In this document: positions 1-8,216 of the stretch, in pieces | How positions within the stretch are numbered: the first letter of the stretch is position 1 | Layout of the letters: each line of letters opens with the position of its first letter | DNA from: Winogradskyella endarachnes | Lineage (GTDB): Bacteria; Bacteroidota; Bacteroidia; Flavobacteriales; Flavobacteriaceae | Assembly (NCBI RefSeq): GCF_009741275.1 | Contig: NZ_WOWS01000001.1 | Location: 806,001-870,000 of the forward strand | Length of the DNA: 64,000 bases | Direction: 5' to 3' | Made by a program: the position numbers and the translations under genes | Notes under the pieces: generated by a model | Seen by the model: only the letters and a program-made list of their open reading frames with translations | Told to the model about the DNA's origin: nothing | Databases searched by the model: none

Positions 1-45
1 AACATCTTGTGAGAGCGCCAAGATTAAATCAATTATTTCAGTCAT
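1..45 (-). CDS. Start of an unidentified element gene (truncated by window edge)
   Basis: An ATG at 45-43 overlaps the TGA stop of the upstream 100-residue HTH gene by four bases (ATGA) and opens a frame of at least 15 codons (beginning MTEIIDLILALSQDV) that runs off the left edge. The overlap suggests translational coupling within the element operon. Too little is present to name it. Confidence 0.35.
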   Translation of the reverse strand, partial: MTEIIDLILALSQDV

Positions 46-344
46 AACTTCACCGCTCCTTTCTTAATTAGGTAATCGGCAGCTTGCTGTTCAATTTCGT
101 CTCTTGAGTCCATACGGTTACGCAGTAACCAATGGTCTAACTCTTCTCGTTGGAAATAAATCTTTTTACCATTAGGTTTATAATGTGGAATGGTTCCCGT
201 ACTTGTAAGTTTATACAAGTGCGATTGGGATAATTCTAAATACTTGCAAGTTTCATTAAAGTTTAATACTTGCTTTTGCATTGTTTGTTGCTCTAATAAG
301 AGTTTTTCAATGCGGTCTAACTTTTCGATGATATTTGTGTCCAT
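42..344 (-). CDS. Helix-turn-helix excisionase-like DNA-binding protein
   Basis: This 100-residue protein has an N-terminal helical stretch (about residues 5-25, likely coiled coil) and then a MerR/excisionase-type winged helix (about 27-75): an ETCKYLELSQSHLYKLTSTG recognition region followed by the basic wing KPNGKKIYF and a REELDHWL helix. That is the HTH_17 layout of small Bacteroidota element proteins placed beside mobilisation or replication genes. It lies about 155 bases downstream of the 315-residue gene and overlaps the next, truncated gene by four bases. It probably controls or accompanies excision or mobilisation; the target is unknown. Confidence 0.75.
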   Translation of the reverse strand: MDTNIIEKLDRIEKLLLEQQTMQKQVLNFNETCKYLELSQSHLYKLTSTGTIPHYKPNGKKIYFQREELDHWLLRNRMDSRDEIEQQAADYLIKKGAVKL

Positions 345-500
345 CGTTTATTTTGTTTTAAATAAATGAGGACATCTGGCCAAATGTCATTCTTGGTTTT
401 CAAGAACAGGACAAAGGTTGAAAATGTAGATTTTTAAAAAATGAAGATTTTTAGGTAGTATTGAGATTACATTGAGAAATCTCAATGTTCTCAATGTTTT

Positions 501-1448
501 TTATTGCATTTGTTTGAAAATATTATCAATAGTTTCTTTTTCTTTAAAAGTATATTGCTTGCTTGAAGATAAATTTTGAGCAGTTAACTCAAAATCATTT
601 TTAGTATAAAACTTATTAGACCTTTCAATTTCAGATAACTTTAAATTTTTAAATTGAGGTTTTAGTTTGTCAAAGATGTATCTAATTGCAGTTGTATTAG
701 CTTCAAAATAAATATTAAAACTTAAAGAAGTAAAATCATCTGTTGTTAGAATCTCTAACAGCTGTTTTGTAGTCGTTCTATTTTCTAATAAATCTATTTT
801 AATTTGAAGCTGTTCAAGTACTTTTAAAAGATTTGATTTATCTTTTCCTTTAAACGCAAATGAGGTTTTCGGTTTGCTTTTAAGTTTTGATGTTGTTTTG
901 GTAGCCACTTTTTTAGTGGTGTTCTTTTCTATTAAGCTAACATCAAAAGTTTCATCATTAAAGTATTTTTCTGCAATTTCAGAAATTGAGAATTTTGTAT
1001 TTTCCGAAAACTGTCCGTATTGCCCTTGTAGTTCAGCATACAATCTTATAGCAGACACTTTTAGGTTGTTTATGATATAATTGTCGTCATTGTTGAAATC
1101 TGATGTTATTCCTCTTTTATTGATATAAGTTGCAATGTCATTTAAGTACTTATCAAATTTATTAAGTAGAATGGTATAGCTGTATTTATTTTCTGGTGTA
1201 GTTGCATTTTTCGGAAATTCCTTCGCAAATGATGCTACTGTATTTTCTGTTTCATTAAATATTAGCTTTTGATAGTATTCTTTTTTCGCATTTAAAGGTT
1301 TTTTAAAGTTTACTTTAAAAACTGCGTTATTAGCTTTTTGGTTCAATTTAAAATCAGACAATAAGTATTTAAAATCCTTTTCCTGCCTATTATCTCTATG
1401 TAAGCCATTGGTTATAGAAACCAAACTTGAAAATATACTTCCTTTCAT
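501..1448 (-). CDS. Unknown mobile-element protein coupled to the integrase
   Basis: I do not recognise this 315-residue protein. It has no signal peptide or membrane segment, is rich in Lys and Asn, and has a low-complexity basic linker around residues 178-197 (TTKKVATKTTSKLKSKPKTS) separating two helical parts. Its ATG shares one base with the TAA stop of the upstream recombinase (TAATG), implying translational coupling and a function tied to integration or excision. Proteins of similar size and layout follow integrases in Bacteroidota elements, some labelled RteC-like or DUF; I cannot assign it to one. It appears intact. Confidence 0.6.
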   Translation of the reverse strand: MKGSIFSSLVSITNGLHRDNRQEKDFKYLLSDFKLNQKANNAVFKVNFKKPLNAKKEYYQKLIFNETENTVASFAKEFPKNATTPENKYSYTILLNKFDKYLNDIATYINKRGITSDFNNDDNYIINNLKVSAIRLYAELQGQYGQFSENTKFSISEIAEKYFNDETFDVSLIEKNTTKKVATKTTSKLKSKPKTSFAFKGKDKSNLLKVLEQLQIKIDLLENRTTTKQLLEILTTDDFTSLSFNIYFEANTTAIRYIFDKLKPQFKNLKLSEIERSNKFYTKNDFELTAQNLSSSKQYTFKEKETIDNIFKQMQ

Positions 1449-2542
1449 TATAAATCCAGTTGAATACGGTTAGCAGCTTCTTTCTTTTTATCGTCAATTA
1501 CTTTGGCATAAATCTGTGTAGTCCGTAGCTCTTTATGACCTAATAATTTTGATACTGTATATATGTCTGTACCCAAAGTTAACTGTAAGGTAGCGTAGGT
1601 ATGACGCGCACAATGAAAGGTAATAGTTTTAGTAATACCTGCTTTCATCATCCATTGTTGCAATTTTAAGTTAGACCAGGCACTATAATGTAAACCATCA
1701 AATACTTTATCGTCTGGATTACCTTTTTCTCCTAATAGATTTCTTGCTTGGTCTGATATTGGTAAGGTTTCGACACCTTTAGTCTTCTTTTGTCTAAATC
1801 GGATATAATATCCCATTTCTTTTGAGTGCTGGATTTCTGACCATATTAGTTTTTCAATATCTGACCAACGTAAACCGGTAAGCGCAGAAAATATAAAAGC
1901 ACTTTTTAAAAGTGGTAACTCACATTCTGTGTTAACTGCTATTTGTAATTCATCCAAAGTTAAAAACTCTCGTTGAGGTTCACCTTGTTTAAAATACTCA
2001 ACACCATTTGCTGGGTTTATTCTTAAAATACCATCCTTAACAGCTTGTTTTAATGCAGCGTTGAATTTTCCATAATAAGAATATTTAGAGTTTTGAGATA
2101 ATTTTTTACCTGCTCTTGCCATTGCATCCTTATCTAAATACTCTTTAAAGCGTTCTACGAAATCCTTATCAATATCTTGAAAACTTACGTCTGTCTGACA
2201 AAAAGTTTTTAGATGTTTTAGCATACTGTTCCAATTGCCATAATTGCCAGAACTTGTATTTTTCTTTTCTGCTAAAGCTGTTATATAAGTAATAAAACTA
2301 CCTTTTAGCTTTTCAATATCTTGAAAGCCATAAATACCGTTTTGAATTTCTATTTGTCGCTGTGCACATATAGTTTCTGCAAGTTGTTTGGTTTTCTTGT
2401 TAACCTCTCTTTCAGTTTTAGTTTTAGGATTAGGTGTAAGGTATAAGCGTAAGTATTCAGTTTTACGTTTGCCTTTATGATAGTAATCTAAATACAAACT
2501 AATTTTATCGTTCTTCTTGCGTTGTCTTAATGTTACTTTCAT
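1448..2542 (-). CDS. Tyrosine recombinase / integrase
   Basis: This 364-residue site-specific recombinase should catalyse integration and excision of the element. Residues 1-75 form an arm-type DNA-binding domain (beta strands KISLYLDYYHKGKRKTEYL). Residues about 80-180 are the SAM-like core-binding domain and 190-360 the catalytic domain. The catalytic set is complete: R225 in LTGLRWSDIE, H310 and R313 in HCARHTYAT, H336 in LLGHKELRTTQ and nucleophile Y345 in IYAKV. The arrangement matches the Bacteroidetes conjugative-transposon integrase family. It lies six bases downstream of the HTH gene and overlaps the following gene by one base, suggesting one transcript reading away from mnmE. Confidence 0.93.
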   Translation of the reverse strand: MKVTLRQRKKNDKISLYLDYYHKGKRKTEYLRLYLTPNPKTKTEREVNKKTKQLAETICAQRQIEIQNGIYGFQDIEKLKGSFITYITALAEKKNTSSGNYGNWNSMLKHLKTFCQTDVSFQDIDKDFVERFKEYLDKDAMARAGKKLSQNSKYSYYGKFNAALKQAVKDGILRINPANGVEYFKQGEPQREFLTLDELQIAVNTECELPLLKSAFIFSALTGLRWSDIEKLIWSEIQHSKEMGYYIRFRQKKTKGVETLPISDQARNLLGEKGNPDDKVFDGLHYSAWSNLKLQQWMMKAGITKTITFHCARHTYATLQLTLGTDIYTVSKLLGHKELRTTQIYAKVIDDKKKEAANRIQLDL

Positions 2543-2548
2543 AATCTA

Positions 2549-2914
2549 CTAATTAAAAAGGTTTTCTATTTGCCATCTTGCTACAATACGCTTTCTACCA
2601 AAAGGAACAGCTTTTAAACGCCCTTGTTGAATCATTCTTTGAATGGTCCATCTACTAACACCAATTAATTGTGAGGCTTCTGTAACGCTCAAAAAATCCT
2701 TATGGTTTACAGTATTAGGATTATGAACTTGAACAACTTCTTTTTGTTGTTGCATATCTTCAGTAAGAGTAGCTTGAATTTTTTCTTTACGCTTGCGTGC
2801 CTTATAGGCTCTTTTTGCGCAGGTATCACCACAGTATTTAGTAACTGTTGTACGTGCTGTAAACGCATTACCGCAATGCTTACAAGTTTTAGGAATGAAT
2901 AAATTACTGCTCAT
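2549..2914 (-). CDS. Zinc-finger plus HTH excisionase-like protein
   Basis: The protein combines an N-terminal zinc-binding motif (CKHCGNAF, then CGDTC) with a C-terminal HTH_17 winged helix (LSVTEASQLIGVSRWTIQRM followed by GRLKAVPFGRKR). I chose the internal ATG at 2914, giving 121 residues starting MSSNLFIPKTCKHCG, because relatives in Bacteroidota elements start there; the frame stays open 30 codons further upstream to 3004, but that extension looks non-coding. It precedes the integrase by six bases and sits nearest the proposed attachment site, the usual position for a recombination directionality factor. Confidence 0.8.
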   Translation of the reverse strand: MSSNLFIPKTCKHCGNAFTARTTVTKYCGDTCAKRAYKARKRKEKIQATLTEDMQQQKEVVQVHNPNTVNHKDFLSVTEASQLIGVSRWTIQRMIQQGRLKAVPFGRKRIVARWQIENLFN

Positions 2915-3114
2915 AAATGGTGCTTTATGTAGCGTAATGGTGCAACGTGGTGCGTTATGGTGCATCATTTCGCCAATATCTTCGCCAACAGAAATGGGCA
3001 ACAATTTTGCGTTTTAGGCAACAGATATACAACAAATTTAATTAAAAAAGAGCAAATAAACAACAAAAAAGAGAAGATAAAACTCTATAAATCCAAGAAT
3101 AACAAGGGATTAAC

Positions 3115-3155
3115 AAATAAAAGAAAGTAAGTTACTTCCCGATACAGAAATTAGC
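3115..3155. other. Candidate attachment site at the mnmE 3' end
   Basis: The core is expected in the last codons of mnmE (TTACTTCCCGATACAGAA on the plus strand from 3132), the equivalent of the SGI1 attachment site in thdF. mnmE keeps its full C-terminal CIGK motif across the junction, as expected when an integrating element restores the gene end. The exact core cannot be set without the second copy at the far end of the element. Confidence 0.4.
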
Positions 3156-4517
3156 AAAAATATTTCCTAATAAATCGTCATTGGTAATCTCACCTGTAAT
3201 TTCACCAAAGTGGTATAAAGCTTGCCTAATATCTATAGCTAATAAATCTCCAGACAAACCAGTTTCTAAACCATACTGTACTTTTTGGATTTCTTCAAAA
3301 GCTTTTAAAAGCGCATCATAATGACGCGAGTTGGTTACTATAGTTTCGTTATTTCTTAACGCTCCTGTATTAATTAAACTTAGTAAAGAATTGGTCAATT
3401 GCTCTACTCCAAAACCTGTTTTAGCAGAAAGTAAGTTTATTTCTGGGATTTTAGATTGCATTTTAGCTAATTCTAAATCCTCTAATTTATCAATTTTATT
3501 AGCAATAACTAATAAAGGTTTTTGAGGGTACTTATTTCTTATTTTTTCAATTTCTATTCTTACCTCTTCAAGTAAATCAATGGCTTTACTTGCATCAAAC
3601 AGATAAATGGTAACTTGAGATTGTTCTATTTTTTCAAAAGTCTTTTTTATACCAATACTTTCAACAATATCGTCAGTTTCTCTTATTCCTGCTGTATCTA
3701 TAAATCGAAACCCTATACCTCCTATTGAAATTTCGTCTTCAATAGTATCTCTTGTGGTACCTGCAATTTCAGAAACGATGGCTCTATCTTCATTTAATAA
3801 CGCATTTAGCAACGTAGATTTCCCTACATTTGGCTCACCTACGATAGCCACAGGAATTCCATTCTTAATTACATTACCTACAGCAAATGAATCAATTAAT
3901 CTTTTTAATACAAAAGTAATACGTTCTACTAATGTTTTAAATTGAGTTCTATCTGCAAACTCCACATCTTCTTCCGCAAAATCTAATTCTAACTCTATTA
4001 ACGATGCAAAATTTAGTAGTTCTTCGCGAAGTTTTGATATTTCTGAAGAAAAACCACCTCGCATTTGCTGCATGGCTATTTGATGTGAGGCCTCATTATC
4101 ACTAGAAATTAAATCGGCTACAGCTTCTGCCTGACTTAAATCTAATTTACCATTTAAAAATGCACGTAAGGTAAACTCGCCTGCAGTAGCCATTCTGCAG
4201 CCTTTTCTAAGAAAGAGTTGAATGATTTCTTGTTGAATATAAGATGAACCATGGCAAGATATTTCTATTACATTCTCACCAGTATAAGAGTTTGGGTCTT
4301 TAAATACAGATACTAAAACCTCATCTATGGTTCTATTATCTTCTACAATATGGCCTAAATGAATAGTGTGTGTTGCTTGTTTATTTAAATCTTTGTTTGA
4401 AACAGACTTAAAACAAGTTGAAGCAATAGTTATAGCCTCTTTACCAGATAATCTTATAACAGCTATTGCTCCACTACCAGATGGTGTTGCTAAAGCTACA
4501 ATAGTATCGTTATGCAT
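3132..4517 (-). CDS. mnmE: tRNA uridine-5-carboxymethylaminomethyl modification GTPase MnmE
   Basis: MnmE works with MnmG to modify the wobble uridine of tRNAs, using GTP, potassium and a one-carbon folate donor. The 461-residue protein is full length: an N-terminal folate-binding/dimerisation domain (about 1-115, including NSYTGENVIEISCHG), a helical domain, and an inserted G domain with G1 GEPNVGKS at 227-234, G3 DTAGI and G4 NKID. It ends in the diagnostic CIGK with catalytic Cys458. It is transcribed alone; a TACTTTTG box lies upstream at 4535-4542. Its 3' end abuts the mobile element. Confidence 0.97.
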   Translation of the reverse strand: MHNDTIVALATPSGSGAIAVIRLSGKEAITIASTCFKSVSNKDLNKQATHTIHLGHIVEDNRTIDEVLVSVFKDPNSYTGENVIEISCHGSSYIQQEIIQLFLRKGCRMATAGEFTLRAFLNGKLDLSQAEAVADLISSDNEASHQIAMQQMRGGFSSEISKLREELLNFASLIELELDFAEEDVEFADRTQFKTLVERITFVLKRLIDSFAVGNVIKNGIPVAIVGEPNVGKSTLLNALLNEDRAIVSEIAGTTRDTIEDEISIGGIGFRFIDTAGIRETDDIVESIGIKKTFEKIEQSQVTIYLFDASKAIDLLEEVRIEIEKIRNKYPQKPLLVIANKIDKLEDLELAKMQSKIPEINLLSAKTGFGVEQLTNSLLSLINTGALRNNETIVTNSRHYDALLKAFEEIQKVQYGLETGLSGDLLAIDIRQALYHFGEITGEITNDDLLGNIFANFCIGK

Positions 4518-4534
4518 TTTACAATTATTTGTTG

Positions 4535-4542
4535 CAAAAGTA
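4535..4542 (-). promoter_or_regulatory. Bacteroidota-type -7 box upstream of mnmE
   Basis: Read on the minus strand, TACTTTTG followed by CA fits the TAnnTTTG consensus of the Bacteroidota primary sigma factor and lies about 18 bases before the mnmE ATG. No clear TTG -33 element is found at the expected distance. Confidence 0.4.
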
Positions 4543-4570
4543 TTGTAAAATATATGATTGTAAAGAAGTA

Positions 4571-4620
4571 AATGCTTCCTATTTTAAGATTTAACGAGCT
4601 TATTAATAATAGGAAGCATT
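4571..4620 (-). terminator. Inverted repeat between two minus-strand genes
   Basis: A perfect 13-base stem (AATGCTTCCTATT at 4571-4583 with AATAGGAAGCATT at 4608-4620) encloses a 24-base loop, starting 13 bases past the stop of the 4633-6441 gene. It probably ends that transcript, although no strong U-tract follows on the minus strand. Confidence 0.45.
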
Positions 4621-4632
4621 AAAAAACAAAAA

Positions 4633-6441
4633 TTAAACTTTTACAAATTCAGGAATAATTATAGCTTCTAATTCGGCTTTATAAAGCTGAAATTCTTCTT
4701 GAATGTTTTTATAATCACTTGTAGTAGACGAAAGAAACAAATCTTGATAATATGAAATACCTTTAAACAGATTACTTTTAAAGGCATTCCATTTTTTAAC
4801 TTGTTTTACTGTAATGTCTTCCGACAATGACTGTATTTCATTTTTTAAATAATCTACATACATCTTTAGTTCTTTTACAAACATATTTGGTCGGTTGATA
4901 TGCGATAAAACCGAAGCATTTCCGTTAATGTGTTTCATCATATCAAATAATGACGTTTCCCTGTTAAAATAAGCCAGATTAGGACCAGGACACACAACAA
5001 CACCTTGTTTCTGACCTTTAATAGCTATATCATTCTCAATATAACTTGCATTTGCTAAACCAACACAAAGACATGTTTTCTCTGTAATTTTAGCTTTGGC
5101 GTTGTTATAAAGCGTTGTTGTTAAAGACTCTTTTTTAGTTTCTAAGGCTTGTAATTTTGCATCTTGATACTTTTTAGAGGCTGTACAAATACCTTCTGCT
5201 CCAAATTCTTTACTTAACGCTAGTAACTTTTTAGGGCAAGAACTACCTGCTTTATCGTTTTTAATACGCTGTTGTTTATAAAATTCATTAGTTGTTCCTT
5301 TTATGGTGTTAAATGGTACACCTAAAGGAGAAATTCCGCTTAAATACAAATCCTTTTCTTGGGCCTTAAGCATTAAATCTCTTGTTTGTTGATCTACCGA
5401 AGTTGCTTCTGGCACCAATAAAAATGGTGTTCCCCAACCCACCGAATCTACATCGTAGTGGTCTAATAGAAAAGACTGTTCATTTGCTGTACCAACACCA
5501 CCTTGAACTGTAATTTTTAATTCCAATGGTTCTGTTGGGATTTCTAATTCCTTATGACTTAATCCCTTTACTAAAACAGCGTGCGTATCTCGGATAAGCT
5601 CAACTTTTTTAGACTTAAATTCTTCTAAAATTGGTCCCAATAAAAAACCATCTGTAGCAAAAGCATGTCCTCCACAATTTAAACCAGATTCTATTCTGTA
5701 TTCTGAAACCCATAATCCTTTTTTAGCTAAAAATTTTCCTTGAATAATGGCAGAACGATAATCACTTACTTTTAAAATAATTTTCTTTTTTAATTGACCT
5801 TTTTCATCAGGAAAGAAATCTTTAAACGTTTCAAAATAGCTGTATAATCTAGGATTCATACCTGCTGAAAGCACTACAGAAGACCTTAAGTTACTTTTTG
5901 CAAAACCTCTAAGTGATGCGTGTGCATCATTAAACATTGTTGGTAGCTGTTCAGATTTTTCAAAATTATCTTTATCTACTTTGGTCATAATGTTAACATC
6001 AATATCACCCGCTTTTAAATGTGTTTCTAAATAGTTTTTCAGATTATCTTTTAGTACCACACCTTCATGCATTAAATTAGAAAGTCCCTTTTTAAAATCA
6101 GAGGTATTTGGTAATGTTGCTAAGAAGTTTTCTAAAGCAATTTTACTATCTGATAGTTCAGTTTTAAATTTTGAAAATTTTTCTTTTACAACTTCATCTA
6201 CTAAATTGAGGTAAGATGTGATGCGTTCTGCACGATAATCGTGTGTTTTTTTTGTAATTTCTTTATAAGGTTTATTAAATTTCTCACTGTAAAACGCATT
6301 CATTTTTTCTACCAAATCATCATCTATAATAGAGATTACAGAAGATATACCATATTGTGCCACTCTTATTGGACTGTCTATGGTAAATGCTAATCCCATT
6401 ACAGGAATATGAAAATTATGTAGTGTTTTAGATGTAGCCAT
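4633..6441 (-). CDS. Large conserved unknown, possible nitronate-monooxygenase-like TIM-barrel enzyme
   Basis: This protein of about 602 residues is not one I recognise with certainty. I chose the ATG at 6441 (MATSKTLHNFHIPVMGL); the frame opens upstream to 6513, but that extension is less protein-like. It begins with a barrel-like strand (PVMGLAFTIDSP). Near residue 255 it has GLNCGGHAFATDG, and further on VQGGVGTANE and VGWGTPFLLVPEATS. These resemble the AGGH, GGIGTAED and GTRFLATPE signatures of FMN-dependent nitronate monooxygenase, FabK and PfaD proteins. The C-terminal third is helical and has a Cys-containing stretch (KTCLCVGLANASY). No signal peptide, so probably cytosolic. The enzyme class is inferred; the substrate is unknown. 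Confidence 0.6.
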   Translation of the reverse strand: MATSKTLHNFHIPVMGLAFTIDSPIRVAQYGISSVISIIDDDLVEKMNAFYSEKFNKPYKEITKKTHDYRAERITSYLNLVDEVVKEKFSKFKTELSDSKIALENFLATLPNTSDFKKGLSNLMHEGVVLKDNLKNYLETHLKAGDIDVNIMTKVDKDNFEKSEQLPTMFNDAHASLRGFAKSNLRSSVVLSAGMNPRLYSYFETFKDFFPDEKGQLKKKIILKVSDYRSAIIQGKFLAKKGLWVSEYRIESGLNCGGHAFATDGFLLGPILEEFKSKKVELIRDTHAVLVKGLSHKELEIPTEPLELKITVQGGVGTANEQSFLLDHYDVDSVGWGTPFLLVPEATSVDQQTRDLMLKAQEKDLYLSGISPLGVPFNTIKGTTNEFYKQQRIKNDKAGSSCPKKLLALSKEFGAEGICTASKKYQDAKLQALETKKESLTTTLYNNAKAKITEKTCLCVGLANASYIENDIAIKGQKQGVVVCPGPNLAYFNRETSLFDMMKHINGNASVLSHINRPNMFVKELKMYVDYLKNEIQSLSEDITVKQVKKWNAFKSNLFKGISYYQDLFLSSTTSDYKNIQEEFQLYKAELEAIIIPEFVKV

Positions 6442-6553
6442 CTCTTTTGTTTTAGAATTAATTAAACCACAAAGATGACTTTGGATAATTCTTAATAAGA
6501 TGACAAATGTCATAACATAACAGCATATAATTTGCTATTAGTATGAGTAACGG

Positions 6554-7213
6554 TTACTTCAGCTTTCCTGTTTTGTACAATACAAAAAGAATAATAATTG
6601 GAATAGACAATAAACCTATATAACCCAAATTGGTTTGAAACAAACTTGGATATAAAATTAAGGTTATCACATAACCACCAATAGCACCACCAAAATGCGC
6701 ATCGTGACCAATGTTACCCACTTTGTTTTTCATACCATAAATAGAGTATAACAAATAGCCAATACCAAACACATAACCAGGAATTGGAATAGGTATAAAA
6801 TACATATACAAACTCATACTTGGCTCTAATAATATGGCAGCATATAAAATACCTGTAACAGCACCACTTGCACCAATGGCACTATACCAATACTCGTTTT
6901 TATGAAAATACAAAGATAATAGATTACCAAAAATTAAACTCCCAAAATAAATGATTAAGAAATGAATAGAACCTAATTTAGCAACCACAAAATCTGCAAA
7001 GAAATAAAGGGTAAACATATTAAAAAATAAATGCGATATATCTGCATGTAAAAAGCCAGAACTTAACATTCTTATTTGCTCACCTCGTTTAATACTGCCA
7101 ACATTAAACTTAAATTTCTCAAAAAAGCCACGATCATCAAATCCTTTAATTGAAATAATAACATTAGCTGCAATAATAATTATGGTAACTAAACTAATAC
7201 CTAAATTGTTCAT
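6554..7213 (-). CDS. Rhomboid-family intramembrane serine protease
   Basis: This 219-residue integral membrane protein cleaves single-pass substrates within the bilayer. It has about six hydrophobic segments and the rhomboid signatures HLFFN (residues 61-65), GASG with nucleophile Ser116, and the catalytic His173 in AHFGGAIGG. Length and spacing are those of the short bacterial GlpG-like core without an added cytoplasmic domain. It is divergent from the acyltransferase gene at 7272 and has a good promoter at 7233-7261. Confidence 0.93.
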   Translation of the reverse strand: MNNLGISLVTIIIIAANVIISIKGFDDRGFFEKFKFNVGSIKRGEQIRMLSSGFLHADISHLFFNMFTLYFFADFVVAKLGSIHFLIIYFGSLIFGNLLSLYFHKNEYWYSAIGASGAVTGILYAAILLEPSMSLYMYFIPIPIPGYVFGIGYLLYSIYGMKNKVGNIGHDAHFGGAIGGYVITLILYPSLFQTNLGYIGLLSIPIIILFVLYKTGKLK

Positions 7214-7232
7214 AAACTCTATTCTTAATAAT

Positions 7233-7261
7233 CAAATATATATATTTGTACTTAATTGCAA
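7233..7261 (-). promoter_or_regulatory. Promoter of the rhomboid gene within a palindromic divergent region
   Basis: On the minus strand, TTG (7261-7259) is followed after 18 bases by TATATTTG (7240-7233), matching the Bacteroidota -33/-7 consensus. The -7 box is half of a perfect palindrome CAAATATATATATTTG (7233-7248); the other half would be a plus-strand -7 box for the divergent acyltransferase gene, although no plus-strand -33 TTG is seen. Confidence 0.55.
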
Positions 7262-7271
7262 TCATACTTTA

Positions 7272-8162
7272 ATGCAACTTATTGCTTATATCTTAGTTTA
7301 CCCAATTCTTTGGCTAATTTCCATTTTACCATTTAGATTACTTTATGCGTTTTCTGACGTAATTTACCTTGTTATATATAGAATTTTAGGTTACAGAAAA
7401 TCTACTGTAAAGAACAATTTAAGACTAGTTTTTCCTGAAAAATCCGAAAAAGAAATTAGTAAAATAACAAGTCAGTTTTATCATCACTTTTGTGATATGA
7501 TGGTTGAAGCCATTAAATCGTTAACCATTACTGAAGCACAGATGAAAAAACGTTTTAAATTTACTAATGTTGAGTTAATTAACGACTTAGAAAAAAAACA
7601 AAGAAGCATAATATTAATGTGTGCGCATTATGGCAGTTGGGAGTGGATTTTTATTCTTCAAAAATATGTTCAGCATAAAGGATATGCCGTTTATAAACGG
7701 TTAGCCAATAAATATTTCGACAAATTAGTAAAACGTATTAGGGCAAAATATAATTCTCACTTAATTACTACTAAAGAAACTTTAAGTGTTTTAATGAAAA
7801 GTAAAACAGAAGGTGAGTTAACCATTAATGGATTTGTATCTGATCAATCACCAAAAGCCAATAAAGCATTTCATTGGAATGAGTTTATGGGTATAAAAGT
7901 GCCTATGTATACTGGTGCAGAAATGTTAGCCAAAAAGTTAGATATGGCTGTTGTCTTTTTTAGTGTTAAACGCATTAAACGTGGATATTACGAAACGACA
8001 TTTACAACCATAACCGAAACCCCAAAAGAATTCAAAGATTACGAGATTACAGATTTGTTTTTTAAACTTGTTGAAGAACAAATTAAAGCAGCACCACAAT
8101 ATTATTTATGGACTCACAAACGTTGGAAACACAGGGACAAAGTACCTGCAGAATTCTTATAA
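7272..8162 (+). CDS. Lysophospholipid / lipid A acyltransferase family protein (LpxL/HtrB-like)
   Basis: The protein belongs to the family that adds secondary acyl chains to lipid A or related membrane lipids at the inner membrane. I use the ATG at 7272 (MQLIAYILVYPILW), which gives 296 residues and an N-terminal membrane anchor; the frame continues upstream but over the promoter region. The family's HX4E motif is at H119-E124 (HYGSWEW), followed by the substrate-binding stretches VSDQSPK and FHWNEFMG and the late PQYYLWTHKRWKHR signature. The acyl donor and acceptor cannot be told from sequence. Confidence 0.88.
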   Translation: MQLIAYILVYPILWLISILPFRLLYAFSDVIYLVIYRILGYRKSTVKNNLRLVFPEKSEKEISKITSQFYHHFCDMMVEAIKSLTITEAQMKKRFKFTNVELINDLEKKQRSIILMCAHYGSWEWIFILQKYVQHKGYAVYKRLANKYFDKLVKRIRAKYNSHLITTKETLSVLMKSKTEGELTINGFVSDQSPKANKAFHWNEFMGIKVPMYTGAEMLAKKLDMAVVFFSVKRIKRGYYETTFTTITETPKEFKDYEITDLFFKLVEEQIKAAPQYYLWTHKRWKHRDKVPAEFL

Positions 8163-8216
8163 AACTGCATTCTGTTTAAAATGTAAGTGAAGTAATATCT
8201 TTACTTAAGACCCAAT

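Larger units (their letters stand above)
1..3131. mobile_element. Right end of an integrated genetic element next to mnmE
   Basis: The first 3.1 kb hold only element-type genes, all on the minus strand: two helix-turn-helix excisionase-like proteins, an unknown protein and a tyrosine recombinase. They are followed by core genes starting with mnmE, whose last codon lies about 120 bases beyond the last element gene. In other bacteria the 3' end of mnmE (trmE/thdF) is the attachment site of SGI1-type islands, so I infer this is the integrase end of an island or integrative conjugative element. The left boundary is outside the window and no second attachment copy is visible here. Confidence 0.6.

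Noticed and set aside
3040..3110. AAC/AAA-rich tract beside the element as an attachment repeat
   Set aside because: It is low-complexity A-rich sequence and no matching copy is visible in the window.
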